Notes under the pieces: model-generated
The model's input: the letters and a program-made list of their open reading frames with translations, nothing else
The model's database searches: none
Told to the model about the DNA's origin: nothing
Made by a program: the position numbers and the translations under genes
Assembly: GCA_964478945.1 (NCBI GenBank)
Contig: CAYZJV010000052.1
Coordinates: 1 to 19,817, forward strand
Length of the DNA: 19,817 bases
Direction of reading: 5' to 3'
Origin: CAYZJV01 sp964478945
GTDB taxonomy: Bacteria; Spirochaetota; Spirochaetia; Sphaerochaetales; Sphaerochaetaceae
In this document: positions 7,338-15,312 of the stretch, piece after piece
How the letters are laid out: every line of letters begins with the position of its first letter
Numbering within the stretch: position 1 is the stretch's first letter

Positions 7338-8203
7338 TGTTCGATGAAACCGACATCACTCATGTGTTTCAGGATGAATGAACGCGCATCGCGGATGGCT
7401 TGTTCGGGATTCTTCTCCTTGCCTGTCCACATCTCAATGAGGAATGGTCCCTGGTAGTCGAGTCGCTTCAAGGCAGTGAACACTTTGGGGAAATCGACAC
7501 AACCGGTTCCAAAAGGAACCTCCTTGAAGACTCCCGGAAACTCATCGGTCACCGCAAGGGTATCCTTGAGATGGATCGCGGTGATCCAATCGATCCCCTT
7601 CTCCAGCTGGTGCGGCACATCGTTTCCCCAAGCCGACAGATTGCCCACATCGGGATACACGCTGGTCCAACAAGAGGTGAATTCATGTTTCAAATCGAGG
7701 AATTTGTCGATCGAATTGAAATAGGGAGTATCCATGATCTCGAATGAAAGCATCACCTGATACTTCCTCGCCAACTTCTCACATTCGAGAAAAGTCTGGC
7801 GGAACAAACGATCGGTCTCTTCATCCGAATCCCGATAATATTCATCATAGGCAGCGATCTGGATCACCCGTACTCCCGTATCCAAGGAAAAACGAATCGC
7901 CTTCTCCATCAATTCCAATGCTTGTTTCCGAACCATCGGATCCCTGCTTCCCAGGGGAAACCGACGGTGCCCGCTCAGGCACATGCTCGGTACATCAACA
8001 CCTGTCTCCAGGATCGCACCAACCAATTCCAACCGTTGTTCAGTCGACCATGACATCCTGCCAAGGCGTTCATCGGTCTCGTCGATGGAGATCTCGACGA
8101 AATCGAATCCGAGCTCCTTTGCCAGGGCAAGTCTTTCTTTCCAGCCAAGGGCACCAGGCAATGCCTTCTCGTATATACCAAGCCTCAGATCTTCCAATCG
8201 CAT
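7334..8203 (-). CDS. ulaE: L-xylulose-5-phosphate 3-epimerase (UlaE/SgbU family)
   Basis: This is a TIM-barrel sugar-phosphate epimerase of 289 residues (E. coli UlaE has 284), expected to convert L-xylulose 5-phosphate to L-ribulose 5-phosphate. The N-terminus LGIYEKALP, the FDFVEISIDETDERLGRMSW block and CLSGHRRFPLGS are highly UlaE-like. The four metal ligands fall at the UlaE positions: E155, D185, H211 and E257. The ATG at 8203 lies one base after the stop of the LacI gene (TGAtATG), so translation is probably coupled. It is the last gene of the minus-strand sugar operon. Its product is the substrate of the 4-epimerase encoded at 5343-6038. Confidence 0.93.
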   Translation of the reverse strand: MRLEDLRLGIYEKALPGALGWKERLALAKELGFDFVEISIDETDERLGRMSWSTEQRLELVGAILETGVDVPSMCLSGHRRFPLGSRDPMVRKQALELMEKAIRFSLDTGVRVIQIAAYDEYYRDSDEETDRLFRQTFLECEKLARKYQVMLSFEIMDTPYFNSIDKFLDLKHEFTSCWTSVYPDVGNLSAWGNDVPHQLEKGIDWITAIHLKDTLAVTDEFPGVFKEVPFGTGCVDFPKVFTALKRLDYQGPFLIEMWTGKEKNPEQAIRDARSFILKHMSDVGFIEH

Positions 8204-8204
8204 A

Positions 8205-9206
8205 TCAACTCTTCTCCGCCGTGGATTCCCGCACCACCAGTTTCGGAGGATAGAGGACCTGGAACTGCTCCACCTCCTCATCCTTGGTCAACTTGTCGAT
8301 ACACTCGACCGCCTTCTCGCACATCTCCTTGTAGGGCTGTGCGATCGTCGATATCGAGGGACAATACATATGTGCGAACTGCACATCATCCATGCCCATC
8401 ACCGACACATCCTCGGGAACCTTGATCCCATGTCTCACCAATGTACCGATCGCACCTGCCGCGATCATATCGTTCTGGCCCCACAGACCATCGAAGGAGT
8501 TCCCCGCCTCAAGGAAATGCGTCACTCCAGCCACACCATTTTCAAAATTGAATTCCCCTTCGTAGATCAGATTCCTATCGAGTTGAAGACCATGTTTCTC
8601 CAAGGTGTCCCTGAAGCCCTGGAACCGTTCACGCGAAAGACCGATCTTGAAGGATCCGGTGATGGTGGCGATTTTCCTACATCCGCATTCGACCAGATGC
8701 TCGGCTGCAATGACGCCCGCACGATAGTTGTCGAGTATCACGTTGGGGATTTTTTCGTTGTGCAATGTACGGTCGATGACCACCATCGGAGTGTTCGTGG
8801 ACCGTGACATGTTGATCACATGGCTTTCGTCCGATACACGGGAGAAGATGATGCCATTGATCCTCTGCCGCAACAGCATGTCGATCGCAAACGCTTCCCG
8901 CCCGTAATTGTTGTGGGTATTGAATATGAGGAGATTCAAGTTTCGCTTGAAGGCACTCTCCTCGATATACTTGATCACGAGGTTGAAGGAGGGATGGGCG
9001 ATCTCGGGAACCAAGAGACCGATGTTGCGCGTAGCTTTGAGGCGCAAGCTCTGGGCCAGGAGGTTCGGACGGTAATTCACCGCCGCAATGGCCTCCTCGA
9101 CCCGCTGCCTCGTCTCATCGGTGACATACATAGTACCGTTGATCACCCGCGATACCGTCGATGGCGAGACTCCCGCCAACGCGGCCACATCCTTCAGTGA
9201 CGTCAT
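8205..9206 (-). CDS. LacI-family transcriptional repressor
   Basis: This 333-residue LacI/GalR regulator has an N-terminal helix-turn-helix (LKDVAALAGVSPSTVSRVIN, residues 4-23) and a hinge helix ending in LAQSLR. A periplasmic-binding-protein-like ligand domain begins at NIGLLVPEIAH and includes the usual VIDR, GF-RD and VMGMDD segments. It should bind a palindromic operator and release it on binding a pathway sugar or sugar phosphate. A GAAGG-type ribosome site precedes the ATG. The gene lies inside the operon it probably controls, between the cupin gene and the 3-epimerase, which implies autoregulation. The perfect palindrome at 14050-14073 is the best candidate operator. The effector is not identifiable from sequence. 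Confidence 0.93.
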   Translation of the reverse strand: MTSLKDVAALAGVSPSTVSRVINGTMYVTDETRQRVEEAIAAVNYRPNLLAQSLRLKATRNIGLLVPEIAHPSFNLVIKYIEESAFKRNLNLLIFNTHNNYGREAFAIDMLLRQRINGIIFSRVSDESHVINMSRSTNTPMVVIDRTLHNEKIPNVILDNYRAGVIAAEHLVECGCRKIATITGSFKIGLSRERFQGFRDTLEKHGLQLDRNLIYEGEFNFENGVAGVTHFLEAGNSFDGLWGQNDMIAAGAIGTLVRHGIKVPEDVSVMGMDDVQFAHMYCPSISTIAQPYKEMCEKAVECIDKLTKDEEVEQFQVLYPPKLVVRESTAEKS

Positions 9207-9229
9207 GACCCTTCCTTCATCCGGAGGAT

Positions 9230-9259
9230 GGAGTGGATCGAATCACATTCGACCCCTCC
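9230..9259 (-). other. Imperfect intercistronic hairpin between cupin and lacI-type genes
   Basis: In the 72-base gap, GGAGTGGATCGAAT pairs with ATTCGACCCCTCC around a three-base loop, with one mismatch and one bulged base. No T-run follows it on the transcribed strand, so it is unlikely to be a plain terminator. It could set the relative level of the repressor by mRNA processing or partial termination. Confidence 0.4.
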
Positions 9260-9278
9260 ATATGTCTCCGACCTGTTG

Positions 9279-10490
9279 TTACAGCTTCAAATCGGGGTTG
9301 CCAGCTCCGAAGTGCTTCAAGATTACGATGGGATCGGATTTGGAGGGGTTCACGATCCTCACTCCAGCCTTGGCCGCATCCTCACTCACGAAGTACTCAT
9401 CATAGGTCAGCTGACCGAAACGGATCAGAGCCGGAGACTCGATGTCCCATGTTCCGAACGTACCATGCCCCTGCACCACATACATGCCATACGCGGCCGC
9501 ATCGGTGATGGTCACCGAAGCACCGGGAAGCACCGTCAACTCCTTCGCACTGAACGCCGGAGAACGATAGACAATCCACTTCTCTTCATACCCCAATTCG
9601 TGCATCTCTTCAACCGGTCTCACCGGTTTGGGAACCATGAAGTGGTGTTCCGCGAAGAGCGGATCGACATTCAACTCCCAATCTATGACATCCACCAGGT
9701 AATCGAAATCACCGACCTTGTCTTCAGGAGTGTTCTTCCACAACAAATCCTCCTCAATGACCGCATCGTTCACCAAGGATTGGTACATCGCGAACACATC
9801 GGACGCCATCTGGGGTTCATAGGTGCACATGCTGCCTGGAGCATGCAATACCCCTGGAGGTACATCCCAACCGGTTCCAGGTACCAAACGGTAGGCCGAG
9901 GAAAGATCGGTGATCTTGTTGTCGCCCTTGGTGAAGGCCATCAAGGCCTGCTTCACCTGTTCCTTGGTCACACCAGGCTGCAAACCGAAGAAAGTATAGG
10001 GGAAATCCCCACCATGGTTGTTCAATTGTGGCGGGAAGTAATAGGCTTCCGGCTTCCCCATCATACCGATCTTCGAAGCATGCTCATCACGATGGTGGAT
10101 ATGGTGGGGCAACGGTCCCTTGTTGTCGAAGAATTTCGAGAACATCGGCCATTTCCCATAGGTATTCCACAACCGCTCTCCGATAAGCGCTCCCTTCAAC
10201 TCATCAACCGCATCGCGCAGCAAGAATTGTTTTGTTTCGCCCTTGTCCTCATAGACACAGAAGCTCAATCCTTCGAACTCGCCGGTCAATGGACCATTGT
10301 CGGCCGGAGTGGTCGAACTGAACCATCTTTCGTCGATACCGCCACGGTTCATGCCCAAGGCGTAGTAGTCGTCGGGATGCAACTTGATTCTTCTTCCCGG
10401 AACACAGAATGAGCGGGGCACCCAGTTGGGAGCCAATCGAAATATTCCCTTTCCCTGTTCGAATGCGGCATGGATCTCACTTCTCTTCAT
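9279..10490 (-). CDS. Cupin protein with mannose-6-phosphate-isomerase-like metal site; candidate sugar isomerase
   Basis: This is a 403-residue two-part cupin protein. The segment LPHHIHHRDEHA aligns with the QxH motif of type I mannose-6-phosphate isomerase, giving H130 and H132. GKPEAYYF supplies E148 and PPGVLHAPGS supplies H216, so a complete metal site is visible. A second cupin-like barrel follows (LPGASVTITDAAAYGMYVVQGHGTF). It sits between the sugar ABC permease and the repressor, in an operon with L-xylulose-5-phosphate enzymes. My inference is an aldose-ketose isomerase making L-xylulose from L-lyxose or L-xylose, the only step otherwise missing. It could instead act on a sugar phosphate. 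Its ATG follows GGAGA. I do not recognise a characterised close relative, so no symbol is given. Confidence 0.8.
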   Translation of the reverse strand: MKRSEIHAAFEQGKGIFRLAPNWVPRSFCVPGRRIKLHPDDYYALGMNRGGIDERWFSSTTPADNGPLTGEFEGLSFCVYEDKGETKQFLLRDAVDELKGALIGERLWNTYGKWPMFSKFFDNKGPLPHHIHHRDEHASKIGMMGKPEAYYFPPQLNNHGGDFPYTFFGLQPGVTKEQVKQALMAFTKGDNKITDLSSAYRLVPGTGWDVPPGVLHAPGSMCTYEPQMASDVFAMYQSLVNDAVIEEDLLWKNTPEDKVGDFDYLVDVIDWELNVDPLFAEHHFMVPKPVRPVEEMHELGYEEKWIVYRSPAFSAKELTVLPGASVTITDAAAYGMYVVQGHGTFGTWDIESPALIRFGQLTYDEYFVSEDAAKAGVRIVNPSKSDPIVILKHFGAGNPDLKL

Positions 10491-10518
10491 ATCTCACTCT
10501 CCATTTCTATAGATTTTC

Positions 10519-11475
10519 TCAGTTCGTTTCATCGCGCAGCCTATCGAGGATGACCGCGCCGATGATCAAGGCTCCCTTCACCACCTGCTGGAAGTAAGGG
10601 GAGATTCCCAAAAGATTCATTCCATTGTTGATCGTTCCGATCAGAAGCGCACCGATCAATGTTCCGATGATGCTTCCACGTCCACCGGAGAGACTCGTAC
10701 CTCCAATGACCACAGCTGCGATGACATCCAACTCATACCCTTGTCCTGCAACTGCTTCAGCGGAGTTCAAACGTGCGGTGAGGATCAAGGCACTGAGACT
10801 GCTCATGATGCCGACGATCACATAGACCATCGATTTGTAGAACCTCACATTGATACCCGACAGCTTCACCGTCTCCTCATTGCCACCGATCGCGTAGGTA
10901 TAGCGTCCCAATCGGGTATGGTTGAGAATGAACCACGCCAAGGCAACGGTGGCTATGAATATGATCACCGGAACGGGAATTCCCAACACATATCCACCTC
11001 CGAGCTGCCTGAACCCGTCGCCGAAACCACTTATGGGATATCCACCGGTATAGATCAGTGTCAATCCACGTGCGATGGTGACCATACCGAGAGTCACGAC
11101 AAAGGGTGCGATCTTGCCGAAGGTGATCAACAACCCGTTCACCAAACCGATGCCACCACCGACCACGATCGCCACCAATGCGGCAATCAGGGGGGCGACA
11201 TCATTGTTCTTCATCAATCCCGCCGCGACCGCACCGGACAAGGCAAGTATCGAGCCGACCGAGAGGTCGATTCCTCCGGTCAGGATGACGAACGTCATTC
11301 CGACGGCTATGATGCCGTAGATCGATGTCTGCCTGATGATGTTCAGGATATTCGTCACCGTCAGGAAGTAGGGAGACAGAATCGACAACCCCACTATGAT
11401 GAGAAAGAACACCAAGAGAATTCCGTTGTTCTTCAATAATTGTTTCCAATCAATCTTCTTTTCCATGGTTATCAC
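10519..11475 (-). CDS. RbsC-like sugar ABC transporter permease
   Basis: This is an inner-membrane permease of about 318 residues in the branched-chain/ribose (BPD_transp_2) family. It is almost entirely hydrophobic with eight to ten helices. Family landmarks are GMTFVILTGGIDLSVGS near the N-terminus and VVIGGTSLSGGRGS near the C-terminus, the cytoplasmic loop that contacts the ATPase. I prefer the GTG at 11475 because GAGGAG stands five bases before it; the ATG at 11466, three codons in, is 16 bases from that site. It lies 22 bases after the ATPase stop and works with the ATPase and binding protein of the same operon to import a sugar, probably a pentose. Confidence 0.93.
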   Translation of the reverse strand: MITMEKKIDWKQLLKNNGILLVFFLIIVGLSILSPYFLTVTNILNIIRQTSIYGIIAVGMTFVILTGGIDLSVGSILALSGAVAAGLMKNNDVAPLIAALVAIVVGGGIGLVNGLLITFGKIAPFVVTLGMVTIARGLTLIYTGGYPISGFGDGFRQLGGGYVLGIPVPVIIFIATVALAWFILNHTRLGRYTYAIGGNEETVKLSGINVRFYKSMVYVIVGIMSSLSALILTARLNSAEAVAGQGYELDVIAAVVIGGTSLSGGRGSIIGTLIGALLIGTINNGMNLLGISPYFQQVVKGALIIGAVILDRLRDETN

Positions 11476-11497
11476 CAATGCTCCTCTTCGCCTTGTC

Positions 11498-13000
11498 TCA
11501 GGCCCTGCGTTTTTCATGCAGGCCGAGGGAGTATTCCATCACCTGCTCTTCGTTCAACTCGCCTTTCTTGCACTGCTTCACGATCCTACCTTCGAAGACC
11601 ACCGCGATCCTGTCGCTGATATTCATCACTTCGGGCAATTCGGACGATATCATGATGACAGCGGCACCCCGCTTCGCGAGGTTCTGCATCAATCGATAGA
11701 TTTCGACCTTTGCACCCACATCGATTCCACGAGTGGGTTCATCGAAAATATAGACATCGCAATGCCGAATGAACCATTTCGCCAAAACAACCTTCTGCTG
11801 GTTCCCTCCGGAAAGGTTTCTCACCAATTGCTTGACCGAAGGAGTCTTGATGCTCATGCTGTCGATCATCGTGTTGACTTCGTCGTTGATCTTGCCACGA
11901 TGCAAAACTCCCGCGGTCGAATACAGGTCCAATACACTCAAGGCGGCATTGTCGAAGACCGACATCCCCAGGACCAATCCCTGTTGCTTCCTCTCTTCGG
12001 GAATCAAACCGATACCCTTCAATACGGCATCCTGACAGCTTTTGATCTCAATGGGTTTGCCATTGAGCACAACCTCACCGGCATCCTTCTTGCGATACCC
12101 ATAGATCGTTTGCATGATCTCGGTTCTTCCGGCACCCACGAGGCCAACGAATCCCAATATTTCCCCAGCTCTCGCTGAGAAGGAGACGTCCTCACAAATG
12201 CCATGCTTGCTCAAGCCCTTGACCTCGAGGACCACATCGCCGGGATTCGAGTCGTACTGGGGATACTGTTCCTCGAGCACGCGTCCGACCATGTACTTGA
12301 TCATCTCGTCATTGTTCATCTCACCGCGTTGTTTGGTGATTACCCGCTCACCATCGCGAAGAATGGTGATCCGATCGGCAAGAAGATGGACCTCTTCCAA
12401 CCTATGGGAGATATAGATGATCGAGACACCGTCATCCTTGAGTTTCTTGATGATCTCGAAGAGCCTGTCGACCTCATGTCCGGTCAATGCGGCGGTCGGT
12501 TCATCCATCACCAAAATTTCCGCATTGAGCGAAAGAGCCTTGGCGATCTCTATGATCTGTTGGTAAGCGGCCCCTAGGGCCTTTACCTTTTGCTGTGGTT
12601 TTATGTCGAGCTTGAAGGGGGACAACACCTCTCTCGTCATCGCATGCATCTTGGCCCAATCGATGGTTCCGAAGGGAGTCTTGGGCTCCCTGCCCAAGAA
12701 GATGTTCTCGGCGACCGAAAGATACGGAATCAGATTCAATTCCTGGTAAATGACTCCGATACCGTGGTGAATCATTTCACCCAACCCGGTGTTCACGATC
12801 TTCTCGCCACTCAAATAGAGATCCCCTTCATCGGCCTTGTACAAGCCGGAAAGGATTTTCATCAGAGTCGATTTCCCCGCGCCATTCTCACCCACCAACG
12901 CGTGCAGCTCCCCTTTCATGAGGTCGAAGTCCACGTTCGTAAGCGCGCGTACACCGGGAAATGATTTGGAGATGCCCGACATTCTCAATAGTGGTTCCAT
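11498..13000 (-). CDS. RbsA-like sugar ABC transporter ATP-binding protein
   Basis: This is a duplicated ABC ATPase of 500 residues, the usual length for RbsA, XylG and MglA. Domain 1 has Walker A GENGAGKS (37-44), Walker B ending D166-E167 and the H-loop H199. Its signature is the variant LGAAYQQ, typical of this subfamily. Domain 2 has a degenerate Walker A (GLVGAGRT, 286-293), an intact LSGGNQQ at 396-402 and Walker B D420-E421. Only the first site is expected to have a normal P-loop, as in relatives. TAGGAG precedes the ATG by six bases. A strong hairpin separates it from the binding-protein gene upstream. It powers import through the adjacent permease. Confidence 0.96.
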   Translation of the reverse strand: MEPLLRMSGISKSFPGVRALTNVDFDLMKGELHALVGENGAGKSTLMKILSGLYKADEGDLYLSGEKIVNTGLGEMIHHGIGVIYQELNLIPYLSVAENIFLGREPKTPFGTIDWAKMHAMTREVLSPFKLDIKPQQKVKALGAAYQQIIEIAKALSLNAEILVMDEPTAALTGHEVDRLFEIIKKLKDDGVSIIYISHRLEEVHLLADRITILRDGERVITKQRGEMNNDEMIKYMVGRVLEEQYPQYDSNPGDVVLEVKGLSKHGICEDVSFSARAGEILGFVGLVGAGRTEIMQTIYGYRKKDAGEVVLNGKPIEIKSCQDAVLKGIGLIPEERKQQGLVLGMSVFDNAALSVLDLYSTAGVLHRGKINDEVNTMIDSMSIKTPSVKQLVRNLSGGNQQKVVLAKWFIRHCDVYIFDEPTRGIDVGAKVEIYRLMQNLAKRGAAVIMISSELPEVMNISDRIAVVFEGRIVKQCKKGELNEEQVMEYSLGLHEKRRA

Positions 13001-13022
13001 GGAGGTCTCCTACTACCATAAT

Positions 13023-13050
13023 CCATGGAGCTGGTCGCCCAGCTCCATGG
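13023..13050 (-). other. Perfect intercistronic hairpin with GNRA loop between binding protein and ATPase genes
   Basis: CCATGGAGCTGG and CCAGCTCCATGG form a perfect 12-bp stem. In the transcript (minus strand) the loop reads GCGA, a GNRA tetraloop. There is no U-run after it, so it is not a classical terminator. Hairpins at this place in binding-protein operons commonly protect the upstream message from 3' exonucleases and so raise binding-protein yield over the membrane parts. That role is inferred here. Confidence 0.75.
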
Positions 13051-13069
13051 AAAGAGATTCTTGAATTCG

Positions 13070-13984
13070 TTACTCGGTGACAGGAAGCGGGTTGATGTAT
13101 TCGACTGCGTTGGCCGGCTTGGTACCGTTCTTGATGTAGTCGACAAGGACATCGAGCGCCCTGCTGGCCTGACGGCCGGGGAACTGGTCGATCGTAGCAT
13201 CCAACTTACCCTCTTCCATGTAGGAGAAGGCATCGGTGGTTGCATCGAATCCGATGGTGACCTTGGAAGCGGGATCGACACCGGCCGACTGCATCGCCTC
13301 GATCGCACCGATGATCATTTCATCGTTAGCTCCGAAGACCGCGTCGAATTTCGGGTAGACCTGCATCAGGTTTTCCATGACGGTCTGGGCCTTGGCACGG
13401 TTGAAGTCGGCTTCCTGGCTCACAAGAACCTTCACGTTGGAAGCATTGATGACTTCGTCGAAACCAGCCTTTCTATCGAGTGCGGCGGAAGCTCCGGGAG
13501 TTCCCTCGAGCTGAATGACCGTACCCTTGTTGCCCAACTGCTCGATGATGTAACGGGCAGCAGCGCGTCCACCTTCGACATTGTCGGCACCAACATGGAC
13601 AAGAACCTTGTTGGTATTGGCCTTTCTGTCAACGGTAGCAACCGGGATACCGGCTGCGACAGCAGCTTCGATCGCGGGAACGAGCGAGTCGGTTGTCAGC
13701 GGGGAAATGAGGATTCCATCAACCTTCTGGGCGATGAAATTTTCGACCGCAGCCATCTGGACTGAAGACTGGTTCTGCGCATCGTGGGTGATCAACTCAA
13801 TCCCGAGTTCATCCGCATACGCCACGGCCTCATCGAACATGGTCACGAAGAACGGGAACTGGAGTCCAGGAACCGTCATTCCGATGGTGATCTTTCCATC
13901 ATCCGCTGCCTCGGCCTGACCTGCTGCAAAGAGCGAGGAACCGAGGAGTACAAGAACCATCAAGAGAACAATAATTTTTTTCAT
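13070..13984 (-). CDS. RbsB-like periplasmic sugar-binding protein
   Basis: This is a 304-residue periplasmic binding protein of the ribose/galactose type I family, exported by an N-terminal signal peptide (MKK, then a hydrophobic core, cleavage near FAAGQAEA). Compared from memory with E. coli ribose-binding protein, most ligand contacts are conserved: F45-F46, D119-R120, R171, F194, N220, D247 and Q267. Two differ, with RbsB N64 becoming S94 and N13 becoming Q42. The ligand is therefore probably an aldopentose-like pyranose, not necessarily ribose. AAGGAGAGG precedes the ATG and a TTGACA promoter lies upstream. It is the first gene of the minus-strand operon and delivers sugar to the permease and ATPase that follow. 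Confidence 0.94.
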   Translation of the reverse strand: MKKIIVLLMVLVLLGSSLFAAGQAEAADDGKITIGMTVPGLQFPFFVTMFDEAVAYADELGIELITHDAQNQSSVQMAAVENFIAQKVDGILISPLTTDSLVPAIEAAVAAGIPVATVDRKANTNKVLVHVGADNVEGGRAAARYIIEQLGNKGTVIQLEGTPGASAALDRKAGFDEVINASNVKVLVSQEADFNRAKAQTVMENLMQVYPKFDAVFGANDEMIIGAIEAMQSAGVDPASKVTIGFDATTDAFSYMEEGKLDATIDQFPGRQASRALDVLVDYIKNGTKPANAVEYINPLPVTE

Positions 13985-14017
13985 GCTACACCTCTCCTTT
14001 TAAAATAGTGTACCCCA

Positions 14018-14045
14018 AGAGTACCACACTTTTTTGAGTTGTCAA
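14018..14045 (-). promoter_or_regulatory. Promoter of the minus-strand sugar transport operon
   Basis: A perfect TTGACA -35 (14045-14040) is followed after 16 bases by TACTCT (14023-14018) on the minus strand. It lies between the palindromic operator and the binding-protein gene. The -35 begins only four bases from the operator edge, so a bound repressor would interfere with polymerase. Confidence 0.65.
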
Positions 14046-14049
14046 GTAT

Positions 14050-14073
14050 GAAATCGATTGCGCAATCGATTTC
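14050..14073. promoter_or_regulatory. Perfect 24-bp palindromic operator, probable LacI-family site
   Basis: The half site GAAATCGATTGC is repeated exactly in inverse orientation with no gap, giving a central TTGCGCAA. Symmetric sites with a central CpG-type step are typical for LacI-family repressors, and a LacI-family gene is in the adjoining operon. It lies between two divergent promoters, four bases from the minus-strand -35 and 13 bases from the plus-strand -35, so one repressor could control both operons. Confidence 0.85.
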
Positions 14074-14086
14074 TTTACCATTTTCC

Positions 14087-14115
14087 TTGACATCCATGGA
14101 TTTCCAATCTACCGT
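14087..14115 (+). promoter_or_regulatory. Promoter of the plus-strand kinase operon
   Basis: TTGACA (14087-14092) is followed after 17 bases by TACCGT (14110-14115). The -35 is perfect and the -10 weak. It drives the M24-like, kinase and dehydrogenase genes and sits 13 bases downstream of the palindromic operator. Confidence 0.6.
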
Positions 14116-14135
14116 GGACAAAGAAGGAGATGTCA

Positions 14136-15311
14136 ATGGAACGGCCTAAATCCATAACAAGAGGAGAATTTTGCGCGAAGATACGCATCCTCGAAAAGAA
14201 GCTGGAACAGCTTGGCAAGAAAAAGATCTACCTCTGTTCGGAGGGAGCGATGAGATGGCTCACCGGAATACGACACCAAGTCGTCGACATCGCTGCGAAC
14301 ACACCCACCACAGTCCATGTGGTGGTGGAAACGAAACCAAACACTTCGCTACTATTTTATAGCGAACCGTGGGAATCGAATCGTGTGCACGATATCATCG
14401 AGCGGGGAATATGGAACGAATGTGGAGTTGAAGCCAGTTATGGAGGAACTTCACCCGATCTCACCGAGGAAGGAATCGCATCTCCCCTCGATGAAAACTA
14501 TGCCGAGATCGAACGGTCCATCGTATCCCCATTGGCCGAAGGCAACCAAAAAGCCAAGTTGGACTGGCTTGTGTCCGAATCGAGACAAGCGCTGATGGAA
14601 ATCGCCGCCCATATGGAAGAAGGCATGACCGGGTGGGACTTGAGAACCCTGGTCTACCACACCTACCATCAAAGACATCTGGAATTGAATCTGGTGATGC
14701 TGGGGCTGTCGAAAATGAAAAGACATCTCCATCCGGTGGTTGAGGATGATTCAGTGGTGGAACCGGGAACGGTCGTCAAGATTGCGATCGGAGCCCGTTA
14801 CTTCGACATGTTCCACTCGGCGACACAACTGGTGAAGATTGGAGAAGCACCTTCGCATCGGGAGTTAGTGGTACATCATGCCCTGCAGGAGGCCACATTG
14901 GCCTATGCCGATCAATTCACCGCTGGTGCGGTGGAGAAGGACCTGCATGCAGCACTTGGCCCGATCTTCAAAAAAGTGGAGGAGACACACGGTTTGGAGG
15001 GTTTCGGACAATCGGCCCATCTCCATCATGCGGGAGGTCCGTTGAGTCCATTGGGAAACCGCGATTTCGTGATTGCTGAAAAGGGACAAAGACAAATCCT
15101 ACCCTACTCCCAATTTTCGGTGAACCCTGTCGATGCACTCGAATTCCTCAAGTTCGAACTCCAAGGGATCGTGTTGCCCGCAGGACCACCGCAGATCATC
15201 GATGAATTCGCTTGGTGTGAAGCCACAACCGACAAACCACCTTACGACAGCATGGAATGGAGAGGCACCACGCTACGACTGCCCACCATCATCACACATG
15301 GAGACACATGA
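14136..15311 (+). CDS. M24 'pita-bread' family protein lacking most metal ligands
   Basis: This is a 391-residue protein with the two-part layout of Xaa-Pro peptidases and creatinase: an N-terminal creatinase-like domain (about 1-140) and a C-terminal pita-bread domain. The pocket His is recognisable (H199 in KRHLHP). The metal site is not intact: the first Asp position reads IAIGA (A217), the second aligns with S228, and the Glu in the usual IEPG reads VNPV (N330). Only the last Glu appears kept (E341). It is therefore probably not a metallopeptidase and may be a metal-free hydrolase like creatinase, or a binding protein. I chose ATG 14136, six bases after AAGGAG; the ATG at 14130 abuts that site. 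It is the first gene of the operon with the L-xylulose kinase. Confidence 0.72.
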   Translation: MERPKSITRGEFCAKIRILEKKLEQLGKKKIYLCSEGAMRWLTGIRHQVVDIAANTPTTVHVVVETKPNTSLLFYSEPWESNRVHDIIERGIWNECGVEASYGGTSPDLTEEGIASPLDENYAEIERSIVSPLAEGNQKAKLDWLVSESRQALMEIAAHMEEGMTGWDLRTLVYHTYHQRHLELNLVMLGLSKMKRHLHPVVEDDSVVEPGTVVKIAIGARYFDMFHSATQLVKIGEAPSHRELVVHHALQEATLAYADQFTAGAVEKDLHAALGPIFKKVEETHGLEGFGQSAHLHHAGGPLSPLGNRDFVIAEKGQRQILPYSQFSVNPVDALEFLKFELQGIVLPAGPPQIIDEFAWCEATTDKPPYDSMEWRGTTLRLPTIITHGDT

Positions 15312-15312
15312 T

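Noticed and set aside
10740..11440. A plus-strand open frame rich in His, Asp and Gln opposite the permease gene.
   Set aside because: The composition is the direct mirror of hydrophobic codons in the permease. It has no ribosome site or domain.
14130..14135. Upstream ATG as the start of the M24-like gene.
   Set aside because: The AAGGAG ribosome site abuts this ATG with no spacing, while the ATG at 14136 has the proper six-base gap.
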